A stretch of DNA of 64,000 nt. Source: an uncultured Collinsella sp. (GTDB lineage Bacteria > Actinomycetota > Coriobacteriia > Coriobacteriales > Coriobacteriaceae). The number at the start of each line of letters is the position of its first letter. Within the stretch, counting starts at the first letter, position 1. The notes beneath the pieces are model-generated. The model did no database searches and was not told where the DNA came from. It worked only from the letters and a program-made list of their open reading frames with translations. The stretch is taken from the NCBI GenBank assembly GCA_949285915.1, contig CASDZW010000013.1, positions 5,783 to 69,782 of the forward strand, in the 5' to 3' direction. The position numbers were made by a program, and so were the translations under genes. Positions 14,774 to 23,555 of this stretch are shown one piece after another.

Positions 14774-17700
14774 ATGGCTACGACCGTTGACGAGCTTATC
14801 GTGAGGCGTTTCACGCAAGCGCTGGATGCGCCCGAGAACGCGGGGAAGACGGTGTACGACCTGTTCGACTGGTCGGAGCGGTCGGTGCACCTTGCCGACT
14901 ACAAGACGGGCAAGACCCTCTGCGACATGGAGGGGCTCGAGTTTCCGGCAAACTACTCGCAAAACGCCGTCGACATCATCGCATCTAAGTACTTCCGCCG
15001 CGCAGGAGTGCCTGGTGGCGGCAGCGAGACCTCCATGCGCCAGGTGGCACATCGCATGGTCGATTTTTGGGTGGCGGCATTGGTGGACGAGGGCCTTGTC
15101 GACGAGGGCGACGAGGCGCAGATTCTCTACGACGAGCTCGTCTATATGATCTTGGACCAGAGGTTCGCCCCCAACTCGCCGCAGTGGTTCAACACCGGCC
15201 TCAAGCGTGCGTATGGCATCGCCGGCGAGCCGCAGGGCATGTACTATGTCGAGCCCACCACCGGTGAGGTGGTCGAGGCGCTGGATCAGTACACGCGTAC
15301 ACAGGCGTCTGCGTGCTTTATCGTGAGCGTCGAGGACAAGCTGCTCGGCGAGCACTCCATCTCCGATGAGTTTGTGACCGAGACCAAGCTCTTCAAGGGC
15401 GGCTCGGGCACAGGCTCCAACTTCAGCGCGTTGCGCGCCGAGGGGGAGCGCCTCTCGGGCGGCGGCGTGTCGAGCGGTGTCATGAGTTTCCTGCGCGGCC
15501 TCGACCGCAACGCGGACGCCATCAAGAGCGGCGGCACCACGCGCCGCGCCGCCAAGATGGTCTGCCTTGATATCGATCACCCCGATATCGAGAAGTTCAT
15601 CACGTGGAAGGCCAAAGAGGAGGACAAGGCCCTCGCTCTCATGAAGATGGGCTATGACGGCGACATCAACGGCGAGGCCTATGCCACCGTGTCCGGCCAG
15701 AACTCCAACAACTCCCTGCGTATCGACAACGAGTTCATGGCAAAGGTCGCCGCGCTCGACGAGGATCCGGATGCCACCTACCTGCTGCGCGGCCGCGTGG
15801 ACCGCGCCCTTGATCGCGAGGTGTCGGTCGCGCACATCTGGAATGAGCTCAACGAGTGTGCTTGGCGCTGCGCTGACCCGGCCCCGCAGTTCTCGGACAC
15901 CTTCAACGAGTGGCACACCTGCCCGGGCGGCGAGGACGGTGTTGTGGGGGCGACCTACAACCGGCTGAACTCGACAAACCCGTGTGGCGAGTACGCGTTC
16001 CTCGATGACTCAAGCTGCAACCTCGCCTCCATTAACATCTACCGCTTCTTCGACCCTGCGACGGGCACATTTGACGTCGAAGGCTACGAGCATGCCATCG
16101 ACCTTATTCAGCTGGCGCTCGAGGCCTCGATCGCGTGGGGGCAGTTCCCCACAAAGGACATCGCACGCAAGACCTACCGGTTCCGCGCGACGGGCCTTGG
16201 CATCTCCAACCTCGCGAGTCTGCTTATGGCAAAGGGCATGCCCTATGACTCGCCCGAGGCGCGCGCCCTCGCCTCCGCGCTCGTGGGAACGCTTACCGGC
16301 CGCAGCTACGCGGCATCGGCGATCATGGCGCGCAAGGTGGGGCCGTTTGACTGCTTCGATATCAACAAGCGCCACATGATGCGCGTCATTCGCAACCACG
16401 CACGCGTGGCGGGCGCTAGAAACGATTCGTTCGAGGATCTTACCATCGAGCCGCCCGTTGTCGACTTCGATCTGCTCGTTCAGGCGGGGGAGGGCGAGCT
16501 TGCGCAGGCGCTCATCGAGAGCTGGACGTTTGCCGAGGAGCTCGGCGAGCGCTACGGGTACCGCAATGCGCAGGTGAGCGTGCTTGCGCCCACGGGCACC
16601 ATCTCGTTTGCCATGGACTGCGGCGCCACCTCTATCGAGCCGTTCTTCAGCCACATGATATACAAGAAGCTCTCCGGCGGCGGCTTCATGACGCTTGCGA
16701 ACCCCGTCATCGGCGACGCCCTTGCGCACTTGGGTTACACCGATGAGGAGGCGGCGGATATTCTCGCCTACGTCCAGGCGACCGACGATGACGGCATGAT
16801 CGTCGACGGAAAGATCGAGGGCGCACCGCACCTCAAGCCCGAGCATCTGCCCATCTTCGACACCGCCAACACCTGCGGCACCGGTGAGCGCTATATCGAT
16901 CCCAGGGGCCACGTCCTTATGGTCGCCGCGCTCACGCCGCTTGTCTCGGGCGCCATTTCCAAGACGGTGAACCTGCCCCATTCCGCCACGGTCGACGACT
17001 TTAAGGACGTCATCATGCTCTCGTGGCAGACGGGGTGCAAGGGCATTACGTTGTATCGCGATGGGTCCAAGAACGCCCAGCCGCTCAACAACTCGCTCGT
17101 GGATGACGATGCCGACCGCGACCTCGGCGACCTTTCCTATGCGGATCTCCTCGCCTATGCGCGCTCGGCAAAGGAGCAGATTGTGCGCGACGCCCCGGCA
17201 CGTGCCGCGGAGCGTCGCCGCATCATCGGCATCCGTAACGGCCACACCCATCTGGCTCAGATTGACGGCGTCAAGATCTACACCACGGTCAATCGCAACG
17301 AGGACGGCGAGATTGCCGAGCTCTTTGTGACAACTGACCGCGAGGGCACTACCATCATGGGCCTGCTGAACTCGCTCTCCAAGACCATCTCGGTCATGCT
17401 CCAGTACGGCATTCCCGCCGAGCGCATCTCCAAGATGCTGCGCGGGCAGATGTACGAGCCCTACGGCTTTGTCCAGAGCCATCCCAACATCAAGTACGTG
17501 ACATCCATCTCAGACCTTATCTCCAAGGTGATCGATATCGAGCTCGGCGATTATTCGCGCGTGCAGGTAAAGCCCGAAGGCTGGGGGCAGATTGCCGGAG
17601 CCACGCCGGCGCCGGCAACCGCGCCCGTTGCCGTAGAGCCCGCCTTTGACGAGGAGCCTGTTGCGACGGAAGAGGAGCTGAACCGCCTTACGGCCGTTAA

Positions 17701-17911
17701 GGAGCAGGAGCTCGAGGAGGAGACCGGCCAGGTCGATACTAAGGACTTCTTTACGGCGGCGTTTGTGAGCGAGGCGGTGCACGACACGGCGATTCACGGC
17801 GAGCGCCTCTACGACGGCAGCGTCTGCCCTAATTGCGGCAGCTCCCGCATGGTGCAGAACGGGACCTGCAAGGTCTGCATGGACTGCGGGACCACGACCG
17901 GCTGCAGCTGA
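14774..17911 (+). CDS. nrdJ: Adenosylcobalamin-dependent (class II) ribonucleotide reductase
   Basis: This 1045-residue enzyme reduces ribonucleotides to deoxyribonucleotides using a B12-derived radical and needs no oxygen. The catalytic motif NPCGE is at residues 402-406 (C404), an N-terminal redox cysteine lies in QASACFIVSV, and ACAPTGTISF-like glycine/phosphate motifs appear as VLAPTGTIS. The C-terminus has two CxxC pairs (CPNC from residue 1018, CKVCMDC) typical of large NrdJ proteins. The ATG at 14774 follows GAGGG; the longer frame upstream lacks family similarity. Two NrdR boxes upstream indicate repression by NrdR. The gene is monocistronic, ending 5 bases from a convergent gene. Confidence 0.96.
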   Translation: MATTVDELIVRRFTQALDAPENAGKTVYDLFDWSERSVHLADYKTGKTLCDMEGLEFPANYSQNAVDIIASKYFRRAGVPGGGSETSMRQVAHRMVDFWVAALVDEGLVDEGDEAQILYDELVYMILDQRFAPNSPQWFNTGLKRAYGIAGEPQGMYYVEPTTGEVVEALDQYTRTQASACFIVSVEDKLLGEHSISDEFVTETKLFKGGSGTGSNFSALRAEGERLSGGGVSSGVMSFLRGLDRNADAIKSGGTTRRAAKMVCLDIDHPDIEKFITWKAKEEDKALALMKMGYDGDINGEAYATVSGQNSNNSLRIDNEFMAKVAALDEDPDATYLLRGRVDRALDREVSVAHIWNELNECAWRCADPAPQFSDTFNEWHTCPGGEDGVVGATYNRLNSTNPCGEYAFLDDSSCNLASINIYRFFDPATGTFDVEGYEHAIDLIQLALEASIAWGQFPTKDIARKTYRFRATGLGISNLASLLMAKGMPYDSPEARALASALVGTLTGRSYAASAIMARKVGPFDCFDINKRHMMRVIRNHARVAGARNDSFEDLTIEPPVVDFDLLVQAGEGELAQALIESWTFAEELGERYGYRNAQVSVLAPTGTISFAMDCGATSIEPFFSHMIYKKLSGGGFMTLANPVIGDALAHLGYTDEEAADILAYVQATDDDGMIVDGKIEGAPHLKPEHLPIFDTANTCGTGERYIDPRGHVLMVAALTPLVSGAISKTVNLPHSATVDDFKDVIMLSWQTGCKGITLYRDGSKNAQPLNNSLVDDDADRDLGDLSYADLLAYARSAKEQIVRDAPARAAERRRIIGIRNGHTHLAQIDGVKIYTTVNRNEDGEIAELFVTTDREGTTIMGLLNSLSKTISVMLQYGIPAERISKMLRGQMYEPYGFVQSHPNIKYVTSISDLISKVIDIELGDYSRVQVKPEGWGQIAGATPAPATAPVAVEPAFDEEPVATEEELNRLTAVKEQELEEETGQVDTKDFFTAAFVSEAVHDTAIHGERLYDGSVCPNCGSSRMVQNGTCKVCMDCGTTTGCS

Positions 17912-17916
17912 TTGCC

Positions 17917-18630
17917 CTAGGCGCCGAGCTCGAGGGTGTAGATGCGCCCGCCCTCCTCGGTGAGGCGAAGTTCGGAGCCTTGGAGCTCCATCCCGGTGAC
18001 GGTGCCTTCCTCCTGCGTTGGTTCAGAGGGAAGGGAGCCGTCACCGGGAATGAAGCTTTGCAGGTAGAAGCTGCTGCCGAGGTTGGATACGACGTAGATG
18101 ACACCGTTATAGGTGGCCATGCCCACGGGTTCTCCGGTCACGAGGAAGGCCGTCAGAGGGTCGGCGCTAGAGCCGATGTTTTGCCGGGCGAGGGCATAGT
18201 CGCCCTCGGGCGTCTCCTCAAACGAGTAGGTGAAGCCTAAAACGTCAAGCGTCCCCGAGGCGTCAGCGGTGGCAGATGCTGTTGTGCCGGCTTGGTCTGT
18301 GGCGGTGACCTCATCTACCACGGATTCGTCTGCCATGAAGGCGCGCAGGACCGCGCCGCCCACAAACCAGATGAGCGCGCAGGCAAGTGCGATGCCTATG
18401 ACCGCGCCGGCAATCGCGCCGGCATGACCGCCCGACTTTGAGCGCCCCAGCTTTTCAGCACGCGCACGACCGACGCCGGCGGCGGCTTGGCGCTGGCGCG
18501 TACGCTCCCTCGTATCGACGGTGCGCGCGGCGCGATGGGCGGCGTCGGCGGCATTGATGGGCGCGTGGGCGCCCTGCGGTGTCGCAGCATGGCGCGGGGC
18601 GGTCTTCTTTGCGTGCTTGGCTTCGGTCAC
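17917..18630 (-). CDS. Membrane-anchored hypothetical protein
   Basis: A 65-residue basic, Ala-rich cytoplasmic head (many Arg/Lys, likely disordered) leads to one membrane span (about 67-92, GAIAGAVIGIALACALIWFV) and a Thr/Ala-rich linker. An outer domain (about 125-237) with beta-strand pattern ends in GGRIYTLELGA. The start is GTG. It resembles the anchored protein at 13197 in architecture but not in sequence. The function is unknown. It converges on nrdJ with only 5 bases between the stops and no terminator in the gap, so its terminator must overlap coding sequence. Confidence 0.72.
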   Translation of the reverse strand: MTEAKHAKKTAPRHAATPQGAHAPINAADAAHRAARTVDTRERTRQRQAAAGVGRARAEKLGRSKSGGHAGAIAGAVIGIALACALIWFVGGAVLRAFMADESVVDEVTATDQAGTTASATADASGTLDVLGFTYSFEETPEGDYALARQNIGSSADPLTAFLVTGEPVGMATYNGVIYVVSNLGSSFYLQSFIPGDGSLPSEPTQEEGTVTGMELQGSELRLTEEGGRIYTLELGA

Positions 18631-18675
18631 GGTGTACTCCCAGATGGTTTTCGGACGGCTCGCCTGCCGGATGCC

Positions 18676-19803
18676 CTAGGAATCGAAGCGCTCCGCCGCC
18701 TCTTGCAGAAGCTCGATGATGGGGAGATGCTGCGGGCAGACACCTTCGCACTGGCCACAGGCGATGCAGTCGCTCGCGCGCCCGCTCCCCGCCTCGACGA
18801 TGCTCTGGTAGAGGCTCTTGGGGCTGCTGTCCTTGGGATAGCGCCGTGCGATGTTGAGGGCGCGGAACACCTCGGGGATGTTGATGTGCTGCGGGCAGCC
18901 GTCGGTGCAGTAGCGGCATGCCGTGCAGGCGACCTGGGGCATGTCGAGCATCTTCTTGACGACGTCGGCAAGAACGGCGCGCTCGTCTGCGGAGAGCGCC
19001 TCGAAGTGCGAGAAGGTCTCGATGTTCTCTGCCATCTGCTGGGGCGTGGACATACCCGAGAGAATGGTCATGACGCCGTCGAGCGAGCTCACGTAACGCA
19101 GCGCCCACGAGGCAGGCGACGCGCCGGGGCGCGCAGCGTCGAGCATGGCGGCGAGCTCGGGGTTGATGTCGGCGAGCTTGCCGCCCTTGACGGGCTCCAT
19201 CACGATGATGGGGATCTGCCGCTCATGAAGGATCTCGTACAGGCGCCCCGATTGGACGAGTGGGTTCTCCCAGTCGGCGTAATTCAGCTGGATCTGGACG
19301 AACTCCACCTCGGGGTGACGGTCGAGCACCTCCTCGAGCAACTCGGGCGTTCCGTGGAACGAGAAGCCAAAGTGGCGGATGAGGCCGGCGGCCTTTTTCT
19401 CGAGTGCCCAGTCAAAGCAGTCGAAGCGCTCGTAAGTGTCGTAGTTCTTGCCGTTTTCCACGCTATGGAGCAGATAGAAGTCAAAGTACCCGGCACCGGT
19501 GCGCTCGAGCTGCTCGTTAAAGATGCGGTCGCGGTCCTCGGCGCTCTCCATCGCCCAGGCAGGGAGTTTGGTCGCAAGCATAAAGGCGTCGCGCGGGTAG
19601 CGCTCCACAAGCACTTGCTTGACGGCGTTCTCGGATGTGCCGCTATGGTAGACGTAGGCGGTGTCGAAGTAGTTGAAGCCAGCGGCAAGGGAGGCATCGA
19701 CCATCCCTTTGACGGTCTCGATGTCGATGGCGCCGTCCGTCTCGGGTAGACGCATGAGTCCAAATCCCAGCTTGGGCATCTGCGCGATCTCGCTTGCGTT
19801 CAT
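18676..19803 (-). CDS. Aldo/keto reductase with C-terminal 4Fe-4S ferredoxin domain
   Basis: The N-terminal 270 residues form an AKR barrel: GFGLMRLP, catalytic aspartate/tyrosine in YFDTAYVYH, lysine in LATKLP and histidine in SFHGTP. The last 100 residues hold two cluster motifs, CTACRYCTDGCP and CIACGQCEGVCP, as in the MSMEG-type ferredoxin-fused AKRs of anaerobes. It probably reduces aldehydes or ketones with electrons from NADPH or ferredoxin. The ATG follows GGGGAGTATCT. It lies 45 bases downstream of nothing on its strand except the methyltransferase gene, with which it may be co-transcribed. Confidence 0.92.
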   Translation of the reverse strand: MNASEIAQMPKLGFGLMRLPETDGAIDIETVKGMVDASLAAGFNYFDTAYVYHSGTSENAVKQVLVERYPRDAFMLATKLPAWAMESAEDRDRIFNEQLERTGAGYFDFYLLHSVENGKNYDTYERFDCFDWALEKKAAGLIRHFGFSFHGTPELLEEVLDRHPEVEFVQIQLNYADWENPLVQSGRLYEILHERQIPIIVMEPVKGGKLADINPELAAMLDAARPGASPASWALRYVSSLDGVMTILSGMSTPQQMAENIETFSHFEALSADERAVLADVVKKMLDMPQVACTACRYCTDGCPQHINIPEVFRALNIARRYPKDSSPKSLYQSIVEAGSGRASDCIACGQCEGVCPQHLPIIELLQEAAERFDS

Positions 19804-19865
19804 AGATACTCCCCTCTCTTGTGCTACGTATCCGATGGTACCCCGCAAACGGCGGGAGCATCGCG

Positions 19866-20780
19866 TCATGACGCGGACGTGTTCCAAGCGATAAACGCCC
19901 AGCGCATGATGCGCTCATGGTCGAGCATGAAGCGGCCCTGCGGTTTGCCCTTTTGGCCGGGTTTTCCCGCGTCGGGGTTCTCGACCATGTGTGCGGCGAG
20001 GTAGCTTTTGAGCTCGTCGACACGCCCCTCGTTTCCGCCCTCGAGCATGCGCGAGAAATCCTGCACGCCGTCCTCGAGCGAGTCAAAGGTGTCGCGCCTG
20101 GGCGAGGTGATGTAGCGCACCTCGGGATAGCGACCGAGGCCCACGAGGATGTTGAAGGCGTAGACGTAGTCGCGGCTCTCGGTCACCGAGGCGCCGATTG
20201 CAGCCATGATGGTGGTGTCGACGCGCGGGCTCGCGCCGGTCACGAGCGTGATGCAGCAACGGCGGCGCGCGGATCGGTCGAGCTTGGTAAGCGCATCGGC
20301 GAGGTCGTGCGTTGCGATAGAGCGGCTCGCAAAGGCAACATCGACCGACTTAGGCGCGATGCCCGCCACCTGCCAATCCTCGTCCCAGGCAAGCAGATGC
20401 TCCTCCACAAGGTCGTCAACCCCGTAGTAGGCGCAGCCTTCGGCGAGGACGTCGAGCATGGCGCGCGAGAAGTCGCAGGCAACAACGGGATGCCCCGCCT
20501 GCGCGAGCGGGATGGCGAGCGTGCCGCCGCCGCAGCCCATGTCGAGCACGCGCTCGCCGGGGCGAAGCGCGGCGAGGGCGAGGAAGTCTTGGGCGTAGGG
20601 GTGCGTCTCACGCGGGCGGAAGTGCTTTGCGCGGCCGTTCCACCAGCTCGGATCGTCGGGGGAGCGCCGCATCGTCTGGAGCGCCTTCCACTCCTCGTTC
20701 CAATCGGTGGTGATGAGGGTGGCTTCGGGGCGAGAGGCGTCTGTTGCCCCCTGTGTCCCGTTCTGCTTGTGAAGCGGCAT
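19866..20780 (-). CDS. Class I SAM-dependent methyltransferase
   Basis: Motif I is [17 protein letters not shown], followed by [12 protein letters not shown] (motif post-I) and [10 protein letters not shown], so the SAM fold is complete. The 304-residue protein carries an N-terminal extension ([13 protein letters not shown]...WWNGRAKHF) before the fold and a helical C-terminus. Substrate is not indicated. GGGAGG lies 11 bases before the ATG at 20780. The gene is divergent from the DUF711 gene, and their starts are only 76 bases apart. Confidence 0.85.
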   Translation of the reverse strand: MPLHKQNGTQGATDASRPEATLITTDWNEEWKALQTMRRSPDDPSWWNGRAKHFRPRETHPYAQDFLALAALRPGERVLDMGCGGGTLAIPLAQAGHPVVACDFSRAMLDVLAEGCAYYGVDDLVEEHLLAWDEDWQVAGIAPKSVDVAFASRSIATHDLADALTKLDRSARRRCCITLVTGASPRVDTTIMAAIGASVTESRDYVYAFNILVGLGRYPEVRYITSPRRDTFDSLEDGVQDFSRMLEGGNEGRVDELKSYLAAHMVENPDAGKPGQKGKPQGRFMLDHERIMRWAFIAWNTSAS

Positions 20781-20802
20781 GAAACGCACTACCTCCCTGA
20801 GG

Positions 20803-20831
20803 TTGCCACGGTACAATAACCCCGATTATAA
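20803..20831 (+). promoter_or_regulatory. Promoter of the DUF711 gene
   Basis: TTGCCA and TTATAA are separated by 17 bases, giving a predicted start site about 20 bases before the ATG at 20857. Confidence 0.55.
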
Positions 20832-20856
20832 ATCGCGAGCGAAAGCGAGCCGCATC

Positions 20857-22221
20857 ATGGCTATCACCCCGCAAGAGATCGCCGAGACCCGTGGCATGGT
20901 TGCCGAGCAGAACCTCGACATCCGCACCATCACCATGGGCATCTCGCTCATGGGCTGCGCCGACGAGAACCTCGAGCGCATGGCCACCAAGGTCTACGAC
21001 CATGTGACGTCGACGGCCGAGCACCTGGTCGAGACGGCGGAGAACCTCCAGCACGAGTACGGTATTCCCATCGTGAACAAGCGCGTATCGGTCACCCCCG
21101 TCGCCCAGATCGCCGCGGCGTGCAAGGACGAGGACCTGACGCCGCTCGCGCATGCACTCGACCGCGCGGCCGAGACCCTCGGCATCGACTACCTCGGCGG
21201 CTACTCCGCGCTCGTGCACAAGGGTATCGGCGACGCCGACCGTCGCCTCATGAACTGCATCCCCGAGGCGCTTGCAGCCACGAGCCGCGTGTGTTCGAGC
21301 GTGAACGTGGCGAGCTTGCGCGCGGGCATCAACATGGACGCGGTGCTCAAGGTCGCCGAGATCGTTCGCCGCTCCGCCGAGCTCACCGCTGACGCTGATT
21401 CGGTGGGTGCTTCCAAGTTTGTGGTCTTTGCCAACATGGTGGAGGACTCGCCCTTCATGGCCGGCGCCGTTCACGGCTCCGGCGAGGCCGACGCAGTCAT
21501 CAACGTGGGCGTTTCCGGCCCCGGCGTCATGGCCGCCGCGCTCGAGGAGCTTCCCGAGAGCGCGAGCATGATGGAGGTCGCCGAGAAGATCAAGCAGACC
21601 GCGTTCAAGATCACCCGCGCAGGCGAGCTCATGAGCCGCGAGGCCGCGCGTCGTCTGGGCGTGGAGAAGGGCATCGTCGACCTGTCGCTCGCGCCTACGC
21701 CTGCCATCGGCGACTCGGTTGCGCGCATCCTGGAGATCATCGGCGTCGGCACCTGCGGCGGCCCGGGCACCACGGCGGCGCTTGCCCTCTTGAACGACTG
21801 CGTCAAGAAGGGTGGCGTCATGGCAACGTCGAGCGTCGGCGGTCTTTCGGGCGCCTTCATCCCCGTGTCTGAGGATGCGGGCATGATCGCCGCCGCCGAG
21901 GCCGGCGCGCTCACGCTCGAGAAGCTCGAGGCCATGACCTGCGTCTGCTCAGTTGGTCTCGACATGATCGCCATCCCCGGCGACACGAGCGTGGAGACCA
22001 TCGCCGGCATCATCGCCGACGAGATGGCCATCGGCGTTATCAACAACAAGACCACCGCGGTGCGCATCATCCCGGCCATCGGCAAGGGCGTGGGCGAGTC
22101 CGTTGAGTACGGCGGTCTTTTTGGTCGCGCACCCATCATGCCGGTCAACAGTCATGCGGGCACCGTGTTTGCCCACCGTGGCGGCCGCTTCCCGGCGCCG
22201 CTGAACTCGCTTAAGAACTAG
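20857..22221 (+). CDS. DUF711/UPF0210 family protein
   Basis: This 454-residue protein is full-length for UPF0210, with the opening [29 protein letters not shown] and Gly-rich loops such as [15 protein letters not shown]. The crystal structure of a family member resembles glycyl-radical and pyruvate-formate-lyase folds, which is why some databases call it PFL-like, but no glycyl-radical motif is visible and no activity is established. In other genomes it is usually next to a small ACT-domain protein (UPF0237); none is adjacent here. The ATG at 20857 was chosen because family similarity starts there. A strong terminator follows. Confidence 0.88.
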   Translation: MAITPQEIAETRGMVAEQNLDIRTITMGISLMGCADENLERMATKVYDHVTSTAEHLVETAENLQHEYGIPIVNKRVSVTPVAQIAAACKDEDLTPLAHALDRAAETLGIDYLGGYSALVHKGIGDADRRLMNCIPEALAATSRVCSSVNVASLRAGINMDAVLKVAEIVRRSAELTADADSVGASKFVVFANMVEDSPFMAGAVHGSGEADAVINVGVSGPGVMAAALEELPESASMMEVAEKIKQTAFKITRAGELMSREAARRLGVEKGIVDLSLAPTPAIGDSVARILEIIGVGTCGGPGTTAALALLNDCVKKGGVMATSSVGGLSGAFIPVSEDAGMIAAAEAGALTLEKLEAMTCVCSVGLDMIAIPGDTSVETIAGIIADEMAIGVINNKTTAVRIIPAIGKGVGESVEYGGLFGRAPIMPVNSHAGTVFAHRGGRFPAPLNSLKN

Positions 22222-22282
22222 GGGGTTCCATCTTGGGACGGTGCGCTGCAAGCGCCACCGGGGCCAATCATATTCCGTATCG

Positions 22283-22312
22283 AACGGCCGCCTTGCCAGA
22301 GGCGGCCGTTTC
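22283..22312 (+). terminator. Intrinsic terminator of the DUF711 gene
   Basis: Perfect 10-base arms AACGGCCGCC and GGCGGCCGTT enclose an 8-base loop and are followed by TT. Confidence 0.8.
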
Positions 22313-22449
22313 CGTATACGCGTGAGGTTTTGCCCATAGCACCCGGTACGGCGCGGCTCCTTGACGTTGGAATTGGGCGATTTGACCATCTTGGCAGAAG
22401 CGAATGTGACTAGCTTGGGGTGCTCGCCGATGGGATATTATGCGTCAGA

Positions 22450-22496
22450 TATAATATGAAAATAAATAATGAAAAACATTAAATAGTTGCTATAAT
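22450..22496 (+). promoter_or_regulatory. AT-rich promoter of the DUF2975/XRE pair
   Basis: An exact TATAAT at 22491 is preceded by TG at 22488, making an extended -10 (TGCTATAAT) that can work without a good -35. A second exact TATAAT stands at 22450. The surrounding 80 bases are strikingly AT-rich for this genome. The rest of the 304-base gap (22222-22525) holds only the terminator above and, at 22382, a 14-base match to the inverted repeat at 55.1 kb. Confidence 0.6.
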
Positions 22497-22525
22497 CAAA
22501 TTGAACATAGGCGGAAGGAGGAGTC

Positions 22526-23161
22526 ATGACGACGAGCAACCTATTCGGGACCATGCATGTTGAGGAAGAGGTGCGCAAGCGCGTGCTCGTGCGCATTCGC
22601 CAAGCCTCGCGCATTGCAGCCGTGATATGCGCAGCAGGGGCAGTCCTTTGTTGTATGAGAGTCCTGCTGCCGGTCGTGAAGATGACGCAGGCGCTGTTGA
22701 CCTCTTCGGGTGTTTCACTCGATGAGACGGCGGACGGAAATCGTGTCATCTTTATCGCCTCTCCTGTGATTGAGATATGGGATACGAACGGGCTTCTCGT
22801 TGGTGCACTCCATATCCCCGACTCGTTGGAGGCCTTGCTCGCAACGGCTGGATTGATTGTTGCGGCGCTTCTGTTTGCCGACATTTCTCGCACCGGCAGG
22901 CCGTTTGAGAAAAAAGCAGAGCGAAGGCTGAGACTTATCGGCATCACCTGTCTTCTGGTGGCGATTGTGCCCTCTGTAGTTGGTGGATTGTATATCACGC
23001 TTAATTACGGGCAATTCGATTTGGGCCTTTTGATAGCAGAGGGCGCCATACCGCGGGCTCAGCATTTTGCCATCGGTGTATTGGGCATCTTGATTCTTAC
23101 CTTTGCACCTATCATTACGTACGGACAGATTCTGCAACGGCAGGACGACACCTTACTGTAG
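22526..23161 (+). CDS. DUF2975 membrane protein
   Basis: This 211-residue protein has four predicted spans (about 28-52, 104-120, 140-165, 180-203) with a short outer loop carrying SPVIEIWDTNGLL, the layout of DUF2975. Proteins of this family are nearly always paired with a YozG-like XRE regulator, as here, where the regulator starts 9 bases downstream. GGAAGGAGGAG precedes the ATG. The pair is thought to act as a membrane-linked regulatory or toxin-like module, but no function is established. Base composition is lower in GC than that of its neighbours, which hints at separate origin. Confidence 0.8.
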   Translation: MTTSNLFGTMHVEEEVRKRVLVRIRQASRIAAVICAAGAVLCCMRVLLPVVKMTQALLTSSGVSLDETADGNRVIFIASPVIEIWDTNGLLVGALHIPDSLEALLATAGLIVAALLFADISRTGRPFEKKAERRLRLIGITCLLVAIVPSVVGGLYITLNYGQFDLGLLIAEGAIPRAQHFAIGVLGILILTFAPIITYGQILQRQDDTLL

Positions 23162-23170
23162 GGGACAGCC

Positions 23171-23539
23171 ATGATTGTTATGAGACTCGATCGCATGCTT
23201 GCAGACCGCAAAGTGTCGTCTAAAGAGCTTGCGGAGCGCATTGGGATATCGCCTGTGAACATATCGCGTATCAAGACGGGAAAGATCAACGCAATCCGGT
23301 TCTCGACGCTCGAGGCAATATGCGAGGTGCTTCGCTGCCAACCGGGGGATCTGCTCGAGTTTATCCCCGACGCCGAGGTTGCCAGTGTGCTCGGTATCGC
23401 AGCGCCTCACACGGAGGCGGCGCGCGTTCAAGCAACTGGGCTTGTGGTAGAAGGACCTGAGGCGGAGGGTACCGCCACGGGCGTTGTCCACGGCGATGCG
23501 GCAGGACCTTCTGCCGACATCGGTCTTGCGGGGGCATAA
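23171..23539 (+). CDS. YozG-like XRE regulator
   Basis: Residues 1-70 are an XRE helix-turn-helix (MLADRKVSSKELAERIGISPVNISRIKTGK) ending in CEVLRCQPGDLLEFIPD, the hallmark of small YozG-type regulators. Most members stop near residue 75; this one has an extra 50-residue Ala/Gly/Glu-rich tail of low complexity. It follows the DUF2975 gene after 9 bases and should be co-transcribed with it from the AT-rich promoter. Its target is probably its own operon. Confidence 0.85.
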   Translation: MIVMRLDRMLADRKVSSKELAERIGISPVNISRIKTGKINAIRFSTLEAICEVLRCQPGDLLEFIPDAEVASVLGIAAPHTEAARVQATGLVVEGPEAEGTATGVVHGDAAGPSADIGLAGA

Positions 23540-23555
23540 GCGCGAGCGGGGCGCG

